NCBI GenBank assembly: GCA_964609215.1
Contig: CAZSQZ010000006.1
Span: forward strand, 62,001-126,000
Direction: 5' to 3'
Source of the DNA: JABDKJ01 sp964609215
GTDB lineage: Bacteria; Bacteroidota; Bacteroidia; Flavobacteriales_D; JABDKJ01
Length of the DNA: 64,000 bases
This document shows, one piece after another, positions 7,836 to 17,204 of this stretch (the first letter of the stretch is position 1; every line of letters begins with the position of its first letter). Under the pieces are notes generated by a model, which was not told where the DNA came from, ran no database searches, and was given only the letters and a program-made list of their open reading frames with translations. A program made the position numbers and the translations under genes.

Positions 7836-9185
7836 TTATGCGATGATTCTAGCCCAACTTCTCTTTTTTAGAGTCAAATTGGCATTGAATTCTGTATTGT
7901 ATTTTTTAATTATTTCGGCTTCGAAAGTTTTATAAAACTCCGGATCAAAATTTGCGTCTCTTAAATGGGTCAAGACATACTCGATGTCTCTTTCTTCATT
8001 TTGCCATTTATCAAACATTTCATGCCTCATTCTAATTCCGAAAGTGTTTATACCAATAAACTTCCCTGTTTTAGCATCATTATTGATATTAACACATATT
8101 TTGCCATTAGGGTGTTCCCAATAAAAATGCCTCTCTCCTTCTCTTGGAGCTTTAAAAACCCAACCATAGGTTTGATATTCAATATCCAAAAACTTTGCAG
8201 AGTTAAACCAGTTACCAGGATTATATGCTGTTTTATTCCCACAAATGGTCTGTGCAACTGTTTCTCCCATCATTCTTCCAGTGTACCACACCGCTTCAAT
8301 AGGTCTTCTTCCATTTATTCCCTCATGCTGTTCTGCACAATCTCCAATAGCGTAAACATTTGGAACATTCGTCTCTAAAAAAGGATTTACTTTGATTCCC
8401 CTTCCAGTTTCCAGTTTTCCATCTTTCAAAAATGCAATATTTGGGCTGACTCCAGCAGTTAATCCTACTAATTGACATTCTATCCTTTCACCCGTATTCG
8501 TCTCTATAGCACAAGCTCTGCCATCTTCACCGGCAATAATTTCCTTAAGCTCAGTATTTCTCCTTAGATCAATGTGATGTTCAAGAATATGGCGGCTAAC
8601 TATTTCAGATTCTCCTGCTGGTAAAACACTATTCCAAAAAGATTGCTCTCGTATAAGGAACGTAACTTCAACATTTCTGGTCAAAAGCATTTCTGCCATT
8701 TCAATTCCAATAAGTCCCCCACCAACTAAAACTGCTCGCTTTACTTTTGAATCTTTAACTCCATAAGCATGTGTATTTTTTTCAAGAAGCTCTAAATCCT
8801 GATAGCTATACAATCCTTGAACACCCGGTAAGTCTTGTCCTGGCCAACCAAATTTGTTGGGCTTAGATCCTAAGGCTAAAATAAGATCATCATATTTTAC
8901 TTTTTGACCATTGTTACAATTCAATTCCTTCCCATCAAAATCAATATTGTCGACATGCGCATTTAACAAATCAATTTTATTCTTTTTCCAAAACCAATCT
9001 TCAAAAGGCTTGGTATGTTCGTATTTCATATGCCCCATATAGATGTACATTAGGGCTGTTCTTGAGTAAAAGTGATTTGTTTCTGAGGAAATTACAAGAA
9101 TATTATGATCGCTATTCTTTCTAATATGCCTTGCTGCTGTAATTCCAGAAATACCATTACCTATTATTACTATATTTTTTGGCAT
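7836..9185 (-). CDS. NAD(P)/FAD-dependent oxidoreductase (NirB-N/rubredoxin reductase-like)
   Basis: A 449-residue pyridine-nucleotide-disulfide-oxidoreductase-fold flavoprotein. The FAD site IVIIGNGISGITAARHIRK lies at the very start, an NAD(P)-binding VLVGGGLIGIEMAEMLL near the middle, and the second FAD motif NVYAIGDCAEQ later. No CxxxxC redox disulfide is seen, so it resembles rubredoxin/ferredoxin reductases or the NirB N-terminus. I chose ATG 9185 because the dinucleotide fold then starts at once. ATG 9272 would add 29 unremarkable residues and sit 8 bp from the divergent GH113 start. The frame is open to 9476, but that part overlaps the GH113 signal peptide. It is the first gene of the redox-glycosyltransferase operon. 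Confidence 0.85.
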   Translation of the reverse strand: MPKNIVIIGNGISGITAARHIRKNSDHNILVISSETNHFYSRTALMYIYMGHMKYEHTKPFEDWFWKKNKIDLLNAHVDNIDFDGKELNCNNGQKVKYDDLILALGSKPNKFGWPGQDLPGVQGLYSYQDLELLEKNTHAYGVKDSKVKRAVLVGGGLIGIEMAEMLLTRNVEVTFLIREQSFWNSVLPAGESEIVSRHILEHHIDLRRNTELKEIIAGEDGRACAIETNTGERIECQLVGLTAGVSPNIAFLKDGKLETGRGIKVNPFLETNVPNVYAIGDCAEQHEGINGRRPIEAVWYTGRMMGETVAQTICGNKTAYNPGNWFNSAKFLDIEYQTYGWVFKAPREGERHFYWEHPNGKICVNINNDAKTGKFIGINTFGIRMRHEMFDKWQNEERDIEYVLTHLRDANFDPEFYKTFEAEIIKKYNTEFNANLTLKKRSWARIIA

Positions 9186-9227
9186 ATAAATTGGTGCTAA
9201 ATTTGGCTTATTTATTGTTTGTAATTG

Positions 9228-9235
9228 TAGCTTTG
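9228..9235 (+). promoter_or_regulatory. Putative -7 box TAGCTTTG upstream of the GH113 gene
   Basis: TAGCTTTG matches the Bacteroidota -7 consensus TAnnTTTG, 45 bp before the ATG at 9281. A TTTG at 9202-9205 lies 22 bases upstream, slightly long for the -33 element. Its place in the 95-bp gap fits the shorter start chosen for the divergent oxidoreductase gene. Confidence 0.3.
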
Positions 9236-9280
9236 AATTCTCAAAGTGGCTAAAGTAAATATTAGGATTCATAATTAAAA

Positions 9281-10273
9281 ATGGGCAAACATCTATTTTA
9301 TACTTTTTTTGTTTTGTTATTAACCATCCATGGTCAATCACAAGATAAATTGAAAGGAATGAGCTTTGAAGGGCCTTCCCAAAAAACTGAAATTGACGAG
9401 TTTCAGGACATTCAAAAGACCAATTCAAATTGGGTTTCACTAATGCCTTATGCTTATGCACAGGGTAGCGATCCAAATATAAATTATGAAAACCTCTCTT
9501 GGCAATGGTGGGGTGAAGGATATGAAGGTACTAAACAATGTATTCGCGATGCTCATAATTCTGGACTTAAAGTTATGGTTAAACCTCATCTATGGATAAG
9601 ACATGGTTCATTTACAGGTGATGTTAAATTTGATTCCGAGGAGGATTGGAATATCTGGGAAACTGATTATTTGAATTACGTATTAAAATATGCTCAGCTA
9701 TGCGAAGAAGAGAAAGTTGAGTTGTTTTGCATTGGAACAGAGTTAAAAAGCTGGTTCCTTGCGCGTCCAGACTCTTGGGAGGTAATGATTCAAGAAATTA
9801 AAAAAGTTTATAAAGGAAAACTTACCTATGCTGGAAACTGGGATGCCTATAAACTCTTCCCTTTTTGGGATCAATTGGATTATATTGGAATCGATGCTTA
9901 CTTTCCACTAAGCTCATCAACTACTCCAACTGTTGATGAACTAAATGCCGAATGGTCTAAGTGGAAAAAGGAAATTAAAGGCATTAGTAAACGATTTAAT
10001 AAAGAGGTAATTTTCACTGAGTATGGGTATAGAAATATAGATCAAGCTGCAGAAAAACCTTGGGAATCTTATACTGCAAAGACCCAGAATGATGTAGCGC
10101 AAGCAAATGCTTATACATCACTTTACGAAAGTGTTTGGAACGAACCTTGGATGTATGGAGGTTTTGCTTGGAAATGGCATTGTAGTAGTCATTTGAAATC
10201 AGTTAGAAAAGCGAATTACACTCCTCAAGGAAAAATAGCCCTTAAAGTTTTAATTGAATATTATTCGCAATAA
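9281..10273 (+). CDS. Secreted glycoside hydrolase, GH113-like (beta-mannanase-type)
   Basis: A 330-residue protein with an N-terminal signal peptide (hydrophobic core FYTFFVLLLTI, cleavage around QS/Q). The rest is a TIM-barrel glycosidase of GH113 type: KPHLWIRHGS (101-110), acid/base candidate Glu154 in CIGTELKSW, YAGNWD (183-188), IGIDAYFPL (202-210) and nucleophile candidate Glu247 in FTEYGYR. Characterised GH113 enzymes are beta-1,4-mannanases, so mannan is a reasonable but unproven substrate. No SusC/SusD pair or other polysaccharide-utilisation gene flanks it. There is no T9SS domain, so it is probably periplasmic. It diverges from the redox operon. Confidence 0.8.
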   Translation: MGKHLFYTFFVLLLTIHGQSQDKLKGMSFEGPSQKTEIDEFQDIQKTNSNWVSLMPYAYAQGSDPNINYENLSWQWWGEGYEGTKQCIRDAHNSGLKVMVKPHLWIRHGSFTGDVKFDSEEDWNIWETDYLNYVLKYAQLCEEEKVELFCIGTELKSWFLARPDSWEVMIQEIKKVYKGKLTYAGNWDAYKLFPFWDQLDYIGIDAYFPLSSSTTPTVDELNAEWSKWKKEIKGISKRFNKEVIFTEYGYRNIDQAAEKPWESYTAKTQNDVAQANAYTSLYESVWNEPWMYGGFAWKWHCSSHLKSVRKANYTPQGKIALKVLIEYYSQ

Positions 10274-10308
10274 GTCATTAAAACAGAGGCTAATTGGTAA
10301 ATTAGCAT

Positions 10309-12915
10309 ATGCGTATTTTTATCTTATTACTATTTAGTTCCTTTTCGATTACTCTTTTCAGCCAAAATCAAATTTCTTTTCGTCTATATGAAAGTTGCGA
10401 AAAACAGCCTAATGAAGAAAAAGAGGTTATTGTAAAGTTTAAATCTAGTCTTGATTACAAAGCTTTTAAATCAAATTTCAAGTTAAATAATACCGCAGTA
10501 AAAGAACGAGTGGCCCCTGTAATAAATGCAGCGATAGAACTCAATGACTTGAATATTTCTCAACTTAAAAATCAATTACAATTAGTAAGATCAAATGAAG
10601 TAAGTGTTCGGCCTTTATGGATTGCAAACGCAGCTTGTCTTTCTCTTCTTCCGACTGAGATAGCTGCAATTGCAGAACTGGATTATATTTCGTTCATAGA
10701 TTTGAATAAAACCAGTTTACTAGAAATTGTTCATCCTATAAAAGAAAGCGAATCTTCAAAACAACCCGGAGCGCACGAGCCAGGACATGACATTATAAAT
10801 GCACCTGCAATGTGGGCATTAGGATATACTGGTCAGGGAACTAAACTACTTACCTACGATACTGGATTTTGGCCGGCACACCCAGCTATTTCTAACAGAT
10901 ATTTAGGAAATTACTTTCCGCAAGATCAATGCTGGTTCCCCTATGATCTGCCTAGTCCAGGAGATAAGTCCAGCAGTCATGGTACTCATGTAACAGGAAC
11001 CGTTCTTGGTTTGGATCCGGCAACATCAGATACAATTGGTGTTGCACCTAATGCTTATTTTATTGCTACTGATCCTATTGTTACAGATATTGCAGATGTT
11101 AGAACTTTTGAGGAATTAGCCTTAGGTTTTGAATGGGCCTTAAATCCAGATGATGATTTAAGCACAACCTATGACATTCCAGATGTGATAAATAATAGTT
11201 GGGGAAGACCAGTAGATGTGGATGTTGAACCATGCAATCAAATAATGATTGATGTATTCGCTTTAATAGAGGCGGCAGGTATTGCAAATGTTTTTTCCGC
11301 TGGTAATTCTGGTCCTGACCCTATGACTATTTCAGTGCCTCATAATATTAATGAAGGGCTCGTAAACTCTTTTACAGTAGGCGCACTTAACATGGACGCA
11401 AACCTAAGTATTGCTAGCTTCTCGAGCAGAGGACCGTCCTTCTGCCCTGCTGCTACAGGGTCATTACTGATTAAACCTGAAGTTAGTGCGCCTGGGGTCT
11501 CAGTCCGTTCTGCTGTGGGACAAAACGAGTATGATAACTATAGTGGTACTTCGATGGCAGCTCCTCATGTTAGTGGCGCTGTTCTTCTTCTAAAAGAAGC
11601 ATTTCCCTATCTAAGCGGAGAAGATATTTTATTGGGGCTTTATCATTCTACAGTAGATCTTGGTGAAACTGGAGAAGACAATGTTTATGGTAATGGAGTG
11701 ATAGACGTTTTTGCAGCTTATAACTTTCTCATAGATCAAGGAAATACTCCAATTGCTCCTCAAAACAGTTCTTATGAATTGGTTATTAATGAAATATTAA
11801 TGCCCAATGAAAGTGTGCAATGTGGTGGTGTTTTCAATCCTGAAATCATCTTGAGCAACCAGGGTGATTCAACTATTAATGAGGTTATTATTAATTATGC
11901 TTTTATCAATACTAATGAAGAAGCCGAATTTTTATACTCCGAACCCATTTTGCCTGGTGAAAGTGTCAATATTAGCCTCGGCACCATTAACTCTGATGTG
12001 GAAGGTAATTACGAACTCCTTATAAAAAGTACCATTACAGGAGGAATAAACGAATTAGACACTATTAATAATCGAGCTATTTTTAGAGGTAATGTTAGGC
12101 CTGAGGGAGAAGTTCCTTTTTTCGAGGATTTTGAAGATGGAATTTCCTCTGCTGATTGGAATGTATTTAATGATGATCTTCTTACCACTTGGGATACAAT
12201 TTCAACCAACGGACTGCAATGGAGCGCACACTCTGCTTGGATGAATTTTTACGACTACAGCCCAAGAATGAATCAGAAAGATGAATTGCAAAGTCGTACT
12301 TTCAACTTAAATACATTGGAAACAGAACTCTTTTTGGAATTTGACTATGCATACCAGAAAAGAGGGAATGTGTCAGTTTTAAAGGATACACTAAGGATTT
12401 TTGCTCGAGAGGATTGCGACTCAAATTGGGATTTGATTTGGGAAGCTCATTCAGATAGTTTAACTACTATGAACGACAATTCTACACTCCCATTTTTTCC
12501 CGACTCCGCCAATCATTGGAAATCAAGGGTTTTTGACTTGAGCAATTATATCGGTTCTTCTGAGTTCCAATTCAAAATTCACACTTCGAATAGAAACGGA
12601 AACAATTTTTTCATTGATAACGTTCGACTGTTTTATGGTTCAGACCCTTTGTCCATTTCTGAAAATGAGCGCTTAGATGTCCAGATATTGGAAAACCCTT
12701 CTAACCAATTGTTTACTCTAATAAGTCAAGAAAATTGGAACGCTCTGAACATTATATTTACTGATATAAGCGGAAGAAAAATTCACCCAAGGACATCAAA
12801 CGTAGGAAATCGATTGGAAGTTAATCTGAACGGATTTGCTGATGGAGTTTACTTAATGTTGGTTTCAAATGGAAGCAGAACCAGTACTGTAAAACTTATA
12901 AAGGCTAAACATTAA
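10309..12915 (+). CDS. Secreted subtilisin-like serine peptidase (S8) with T9SS sorting domain
   Basis: An 868-residue exported protease. A signal peptide (about 1-19) is followed by a propeptide-like region (20-150) and an S8 domain with Asp184 (TYDTGFW), His224 (SSHGTHVTG), oxyanion Asn333 (SAGNSGP) and Ser415 (YSGTSMAAPHVSG). A CARDB-like domain (about 490-590) and a jelly-roll or adhesin-like domain (about 600-770) come next. The end is a T9SS type A domain with ILENPSNQLFTL and a closing TSTVKLIKAKH. The triad is intact, so it should be active outside the cell. It starts 35 bp after the GH113 gene on the same strand and may be co-transcribed. Confidence 0.9.
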   Translation: MRIFILLLFSSFSITLFSQNQISFRLYESCEKQPNEEKEVIVKFKSSLDYKAFKSNFKLNNTAVKERVAPVINAAIELNDLNISQLKNQLQLVRSNEVSVRPLWIANAACLSLLPTEIAAIAELDYISFIDLNKTSLLEIVHPIKESESSKQPGAHEPGHDIINAPAMWALGYTGQGTKLLTYDTGFWPAHPAISNRYLGNYFPQDQCWFPYDLPSPGDKSSSHGTHVTGTVLGLDPATSDTIGVAPNAYFIATDPIVTDIADVRTFEELALGFEWALNPDDDLSTTYDIPDVINNSWGRPVDVDVEPCNQIMIDVFALIEAAGIANVFSAGNSGPDPMTISVPHNINEGLVNSFTVGALNMDANLSIASFSSRGPSFCPAATGSLLIKPEVSAPGVSVRSAVGQNEYDNYSGTSMAAPHVSGAVLLLKEAFPYLSGEDILLGLYHSTVDLGETGEDNVYGNGVIDVFAAYNFLIDQGNTPIAPQNSSYELVINEILMPNESVQCGGVFNPEIILSNQGDSTINEVIINYAFINTNEEAEFLYSEPILPGESVNISLGTINSDVEGNYELLIKSTITGGINELDTINNRAIFRGNVRPEGEVPFFEDFEDGISSADWNVFNDDLLTTWDTISTNGLQWSAHSAWMNFYDYSPRMNQKDELQSRTFNLNTLETELFLEFDYAYQKRGNVSVLKDTLRIFAREDCDSNWDLIWEAHSDSLTTMNDNSTLPFFPDSANHWKSRVFDLSNYIGSSEFQFKIHTSNRNGNNFFIDNVRLFYGSDPLSISENERLDVQILENPSNQLFTLISQENWNALNIIFTDISGRKIHPRTSNVGNRLEVNLNGFADGVYLMLVSNGSRTSTVKLIKAKH

Positions 12916-12954
12916 AAATTGTAACACCTAAATTCATAACTGAATAGCTAGTTC

Positions 12955-14001
12955 TTAACGATTAATCATAATCTTTTTGGTGCTTAAATCATTTAAGACT
13001 AGATAATAAATTCCACTTGAAATGTCTTGAATATCCAACTGAGAGATGGAAGTATTACTCTGATGTTCAAGAATAACTTGCCCCAAACTATTCAGGAGTT
13101 TTACAGAAAAAATATTCAGACTATTTCTAAAAAAGATTTCATCATTTGCTGGATTAGGGTAGAAAATGATCTCTTCCTCCTCTATGAACTCTAAAGACGA
13201 AATAACCTCACTATCATTAAAATAAGTCACATTAGTCACTTGTCCAAGAACTTCGGTAATAGTTAGCACCTCTGTCATTTCCGTTGAGGAAAGCCATTTA
13301 TATTCAATAGTTTCTGGTTGATCAAATGTTGAACCAAAACCTAGAAAAGAAACAAAAATAGAATCTGTTCTATTGATTGTAGTCTTGACCTTAAGCACAT
13401 CAAAAGTGCCACTTGGAAGAATTAACGTTCCCCAACCTTCTACTTCATTACTTCTAAATATTTCTTCAGACCAAAAACCAAGCGTTGGAATATCCGCTTC
13501 AAAATATGCAAAGTTGAATGTGGAATCGCCAAAGTTCATTGGTAGCTCATAAATTATATCTTTTGGATTATATATCACGGGGGCTGCAGTTCCATTCAAG
13601 ACTGCTCCAAATCCCGTTTGCTCAAAGTAATTGGGTGTAACAGCGAAAAAATTAGAAACTTCATCAACCGTTAGTGCTCCTAAATCAAAACCTTGCCCAG
13701 AGGTAAAATAATCAGAAACATAATCCGGAAATAGAACGGGATTATTGAAGACCAGTTGAAATATTCCCTCGGCATTATCAATACCAATTGTGGTATCATT
13801 TGCTGCAACAATTTCTACCAGATCTGAATAATCCCAGGTAATGTTTTCACCTCCTATAGTTTGATCATTGCCATTATTAGCAGCATTGCTCAATTGATAA
13901 ATCATATTTGCTTGAGGCATATTCGCCTCTTGAATTGTAATTTGAGCAAGAGAATTACTTACTACAGCAAAAAACAGTATTAGGATAGAAAACTTCTTCA
14001 T
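12955..14001 (-). CDS. Secreted protein of unknown function with T9SS sorting domain
   Basis: A 348-residue protein starting at ATG 14001 (MKKFSILILFF); an in-frame ATG at 14010 adds MHN before a normal signal peptide and is less likely. Cleavage is probably after SLAQ. The middle 240 residues carry no motif I can assign; the phrase ITIQEANMPQANMIYQLSNA resembles the opening of a common but uncharacterised bacteroidetal family. The last 75 residues are a type A sorting domain (IIFYPNPANDEIFF, then GIYYLVLNDLSTKKIMINR). It converges with the protease gene and diverges from the gene at 14108. Confidence 0.75.
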   Translation of the reverse strand: MKKFSILILFFAVVSNSLAQITIQEANMPQANMIYQLSNAANNGNDQTIGGENITWDYSDLVEIVAANDTTIGIDNAEGIFQLVFNNPVLFPDYVSDYFTSGQGFDLGALTVDEVSNFFAVTPNYFEQTGFGAVLNGTAAPVIYNPKDIIYELPMNFGDSTFNFAYFEADIPTLGFWSEEIFRSNEVEGWGTLILPSGTFDVLKVKTTINRTDSIFVSFLGFGSTFDQPETIEYKWLSSTEMTEVLTITEVLGQVTNVTYFNDSEVISSLEFIEEEEIIFYPNPANDEIFFRNSLNIFSVKLLNSLGQVILEHQSNTSISQLDIQDISSGIYYLVLNDLSTKKIMINR

Positions 14002-14094
14002 ATTGTGCAAGATACCTATTAAATGGCTTTGTTAATATTTGAAAATAAAAGAGAATTAGCTCCGTTGAATAATAATAATGCAAAATTATTAAAA

Positions 14095-14102
14095 TACATT
14101 TG
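14095..14102 (+). promoter_or_regulatory. Putative -7 box TACATTTG
   Basis: TACATTTG is an exact match to TAnnTTTG and ends only five bases before the ATG at 14108. If it works as a -7 element, transcription would start at or next to the start codon, giving a leaderless or nearly leaderless mRNA. A good -33 TTG at 17-23 bases upstream is not obvious. Confidence 0.35.
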
Positions 14103-14107
14103 TATTA

Positions 14108-14746
14108 ATGAATAATCGATTTCTTCTCATTCTAGCGTTCTCTCTGCTTTACACTGGTTTATTTGGACAAAAGGTTATACAGTTCTCTGGTATCATTGTA
14201 ACTGGAGATAGTTTACAACCGGTTCCATATACATCTATTGGAGTAGAAAATACATATAGGGGGACAATGAGTGATTATTTTGGTTTTTTCTCATTGGTAG
14301 CTAAAGAAAAGGATACGATTAATTTTTCAAGCGTAGGGTTTAGAGATGCATCATTCATTATTCCGGATAGTCTTTCAGAAAGCAAGTATTCTCTAATTCA
14401 GATTTTAATGCCAGACACCATTACGTTACCCGAAACAACTATATATCCTTGGCCTTCAAAAGAAGAGTTTAAAGAAGCCTTTTTGGCTTTGAACATTAAT
14501 CAAACGGAACTTCAAAACGGTTTGAGAAACTTAAACTCTGCTCAAATGATTGCTTTAGCAGAGAATATGGCTGCAGATGGAAGCGAAAATTTCAAGTTTC
14601 AAATGAGACAAGATGCTGCACGTCTATATACTGCAGGACAAGCACCTCAAAACAATCTTTTAAACCCAATTGCCTGGGCTCAGTTTATCAAAGCCTGGCG
14701 TAATGGAGCGTTTAAAAAGAAGAAAAAGAAAACAGATACCTATTGA
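14108..14746 (+). CDS. Carboxypeptidase-regulatory-like domain protein
   Basis: A 212-residue exported protein with a signal peptide (NRFLLILAFSLLYTGLFGQ). Residues 24-100 form a CarboxypepD_reg-like beta-sandwich (FSGIIVTGDSLQPVPYTSIG, GTMSDYFGFFSLVA, INFSSVGFRD), the domain often fused to TonB-dependent receptors but here free. The C-terminal half is helical and Gln/Asn-rich, ending in a KKKKKK stretch. Function is unknown; such proteins are usually periplasmic. It converges with the peroxidase gene with no gap between stop codons. Confidence 0.7.
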   Translation: MNNRFLLILAFSLLYTGLFGQKVIQFSGIIVTGDSLQPVPYTSIGVENTYRGTMSDYFGFFSLVAKEKDTINFSSVGFRDASFIIPDSLSESKYSLIQILMPDTITLPETTIYPWPSKEEFKEAFLALNINQTELQNGLRNLNSAQMIALAENMAADGSENFKFQMRQDAARLYTAGQAPQNNLLNPIAWAQFIKAWRNGAFKKKKKKTDTY

Positions 14747-17014
14747 CTAGTTTATAATTACTTTTCCTTTTTGAATAAATCCTGATTCTTCCGAAATAAT
14801 ATGGAAGAAATAAATTCCTGAAGATTTTTTTCCTTTTGATATTTCAATAACATTGTCTGAACTAGAGTAGGTATCTACCAAATTGCCAGCAGTATTATAC
14901 ATATACAAAACCTTATTTTGCCCGTTTAAATCTGGGTTTAAAGAGATAATGCTAGTATTAGAAAAAGGATTTGGAGCAAAGTTATTCTGAGCATCAAACC
15001 CTCCAAACTTTAAAACGTCTTCATTAAGAGCTTCTAAATTATTAATATCAAGAGCTGCGGGAAAAGTATTCGTAAAATACTTATAGTCTGACCAAGATCC
15101 CGCAATAATAGTAGGATTCAACTGACAACCACATCTTACTCTCCACTGATAAGTTTGTCCTGCTTGAAGAACTGAAGCGCTTATATATTTTTGTTCTGGC
15201 TCCGTGCCATAAATATTAATATTTACTTGTGGCCCTCCGACTAGACCTCCATTTATTTGGCACGCAACAGAACCTGGTACTGGTCTCCACTTCAAGAAAT
15301 ACCCGTTGGCAAGAACTTGTGTAGATAGATTTATAGGCTCTGGCTGACCATTTTCATAACAACCCACACAACCATAATATTCATCAACGATACATTCTTG
15401 ATGAGCTTGTGCCATAAAAATATCATTTTGAATATTTTCAATATTGGTATTTCTTCGAATAATATCTGCCAAATTGGTTGACTTAATTTCCAAAATCTCA
15501 GAAGGACTAAATTCAGGATCATTCTCGAACCAATACCAATCTGTATCTCGCAATCTTTCGAACTGTTCTTTTAGAATTACAAAAATTGTTTCACCAAACG
15601 CTTTACCACTCATATGATCTTCAGCAAGCATTCCAACCCAAGGATCAATCTCATTGATATCTCCATAAAGGTTCTCCATTATAGTTGCTAAATCAGAATC
15701 GGAAGTAATTTCAGTAAACGAGCTGTATGCATCCAAACCTATCTCAGTTCGCACAGTATTAAAATCAGGTAAGCCCATATCTCTTCCTCTATTGATATTT
15801 AACGCAGCCAAATCTAAGCCTCCAGAACCTGGAGGACCGAAAAGAAAGTTTCGTATATCTCCTACAACCTTATTATCAACTTCTTGCTGTAGCTGCAATG
15901 CCATTCCCTTGAAAATTGGCTCCATTCCGCCTTCGTTATTTAATACCAAAGGATTAAAGAATGCAAATTTCAATTGTAAATCGCCTGCACTAATCTCTTC
16001 ACCATTATTATCTAATCGCTTAAGGCTTGAGGGAATCATAGTATGGCCCAATCTAAAGGCTGCACCGCTAAATATAGGACTTAGGGAAGGGTCTGAATAT
16101 AAATCATATCCCATATAAGGCATTAAATCTATACCAGCGGTTGGTAACCACTCCTCCATTGTTATTCTCTGGATATATGCCCCAACAATTTTTCGAGCTC
16201 TTTGAAAAATTTCTTCATCAGACCAGGTAGGATGGCTTAATATAAGTTCATCGCAAAGTCTATTATGTTCTCTTGCAAATAAAGTATGCATAGCTAATAA
16301 TGCAGTTTGTTCATTGGCTCTTTCATCTCCCGATAAATAAAGTTTAGATATAAATGGATTTTCATTGGCCATGGAAGGAGCCAATGGATCTACGGGATCA
16401 GTAAATTCCCCAGTTGTTGTGTTAAAAGGTAAATAATTTCCATCTGACATCTTCAATTTACCATCAACAAATGATCTTAAATAATTCATTGTATAATCAT
16501 CAGATCCATAAATGCTACTTGCATCTATCCATGTGCTAATCTCGTTTGTGTATGCTCTAGGGTTGGCCACATCAGTACCTGTTCCATCATGTTCCATTGC
16601 TCTGGATTGAGGTATCATTACATCTCCAGTGTGAAAAGGGTCAAATTGAGGATCTCCCATTGGAACATAGATTGGAAAAAATTCTGAAGGATCGGAATGA
16701 ATTGCAGTAATATCGTGATCTATAAACTGTCCCCATTGCCACCAAAAATCACTTAATCCAATAGAATTTGGCATATCGGAATCTTGATCAAAAATATCAT
16801 TGCTAATTGTTCTAGGGTTTGGACGATCCATTCCTGTTGGTTCAGAAATTCCATCTTCAAATGATGCATCCATTATCCTTAAAGTGGGGGTTCCTGTGCT
16901 TCCCCATTCAGCATTCATTGGATTATTTCCTTCTCCCGTTGCAGTTCTGTTCTGGGAGTATAAAGTTGAGGCAATAAAAATACAGGAAAGAAAAATAAGG
17001 TTCAGTTCTTTCAT
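14747..17014 (-). CDS. Secreted animal-type haem peroxidase with T9SS sorting domain
   Basis: A 755-residue exported member of the peroxidase-cyclooxygenase superfamily. A signal peptide (1-20) precedes a catalytic domain of about 500 residues with distal QFIDHDIT (His100, Asp101), catalytic Arg248 in LFAREHNRL, proximal His324 in FRLGHTMIP, and LNINRGRDMGLPDFN. A WGSTGTPTLRI motif lies near the N-terminus. A fibronectin/Ig-like segment (about 560-660) follows and the protein ends in a type A sorting domain (NNFAPNPFSNTS). All haem-pocket residues seen are conserved, so a peroxide-using oxidase or halogenating activity outside the cell is likely; the substrate is unknown. Confidence 0.88.
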   Translation of the reverse strand: MKELNLIFLSCIFIASTLYSQNRTATGEGNNPMNAEWGSTGTPTLRIMDASFEDGISEPTGMDRPNPRTISNDIFDQDSDMPNSIGLSDFWWQWGQFIDHDITAIHSDPSEFFPIYVPMGDPQFDPFHTGDVMIPQSRAMEHDGTGTDVANPRAYTNEISTWIDASSIYGSDDYTMNYLRSFVDGKLKMSDGNYLPFNTTTGEFTDPVDPLAPSMANENPFISKLYLSGDERANEQTALLAMHTLFAREHNRLCDELILSHPTWSDEEIFQRARKIVGAYIQRITMEEWLPTAGIDLMPYMGYDLYSDPSLSPIFSGAAFRLGHTMIPSSLKRLDNNGEEISAGDLQLKFAFFNPLVLNNEGGMEPIFKGMALQLQQEVDNKVVGDIRNFLFGPPGSGGLDLAALNINRGRDMGLPDFNTVRTEIGLDAYSSFTEITSDSDLATIMENLYGDINEIDPWVGMLAEDHMSGKAFGETIFVILKEQFERLRDTDWYWFENDPEFSPSEILEIKSTNLADIIRRNTNIENIQNDIFMAQAHQECIVDEYYGCVGCYENGQPEPINLSTQVLANGYFLKWRPVPGSVACQINGGLVGGPQVNINIYGTEPEQKYISASVLQAGQTYQWRVRCGCQLNPTIIAGSWSDYKYFTNTFPAALDINNLEALNEDVLKFGGFDAQNNFAPNPFSNTSIISLNPDLNGQNKVLYMYNTAGNLVDTYSSSDNVIEISKGKKSSGIYFFHIISEESGFIQKGKVIIN

Positions 17015-17188
17015 AGTTTAATGTTTTGAGTAATGATTAGATAAAATTAACTCAAATTGCAATGGAAGTAAAGGTTTTATCGATTAAATATGCTCTTTTT
17101 CAGGTAAAATTGGAAATATCCGTTATTCTGTGGGCTAGAAATACTAATAAGTTGAAAAATTAGTTCTAATTCAGAACAATCTAAATTC

Positions 17189-17196
17189 TACATTTG
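17189..17196 (+). promoter_or_regulatory. Putative -7 box TACATTTG of the TonB receptor gene
   Basis: An exact TAnnTTTG match ending eight bases before ATG 17205, in a 190-bp region between divergent genes. It implies a leader of only a few bases. This is the same octamer as at 14095. A clear -33 partner was not found. Confidence 0.4.
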
Positions 17197-17204
17197 AGGC
17201 CTTA

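Noticed and set aside
7965..8378. 137-codon plus-strand frame.
   Set aside because: Lies wholly antisense to the well-supported FAD oxidoreductase and has no protein-like pattern.
9186..9476. The oxidoreductase frame is open upstream for another 97 codons.
   Set aside because: The added part overlaps the signal peptide of the divergent GH113 gene and lacks any family pattern; the FAD fold begins right at 9185.
15792..16118. 108-codon plus-strand frame antisense to the peroxidase gene.
   Set aside because: Shadow of a clear gene; no independent support.
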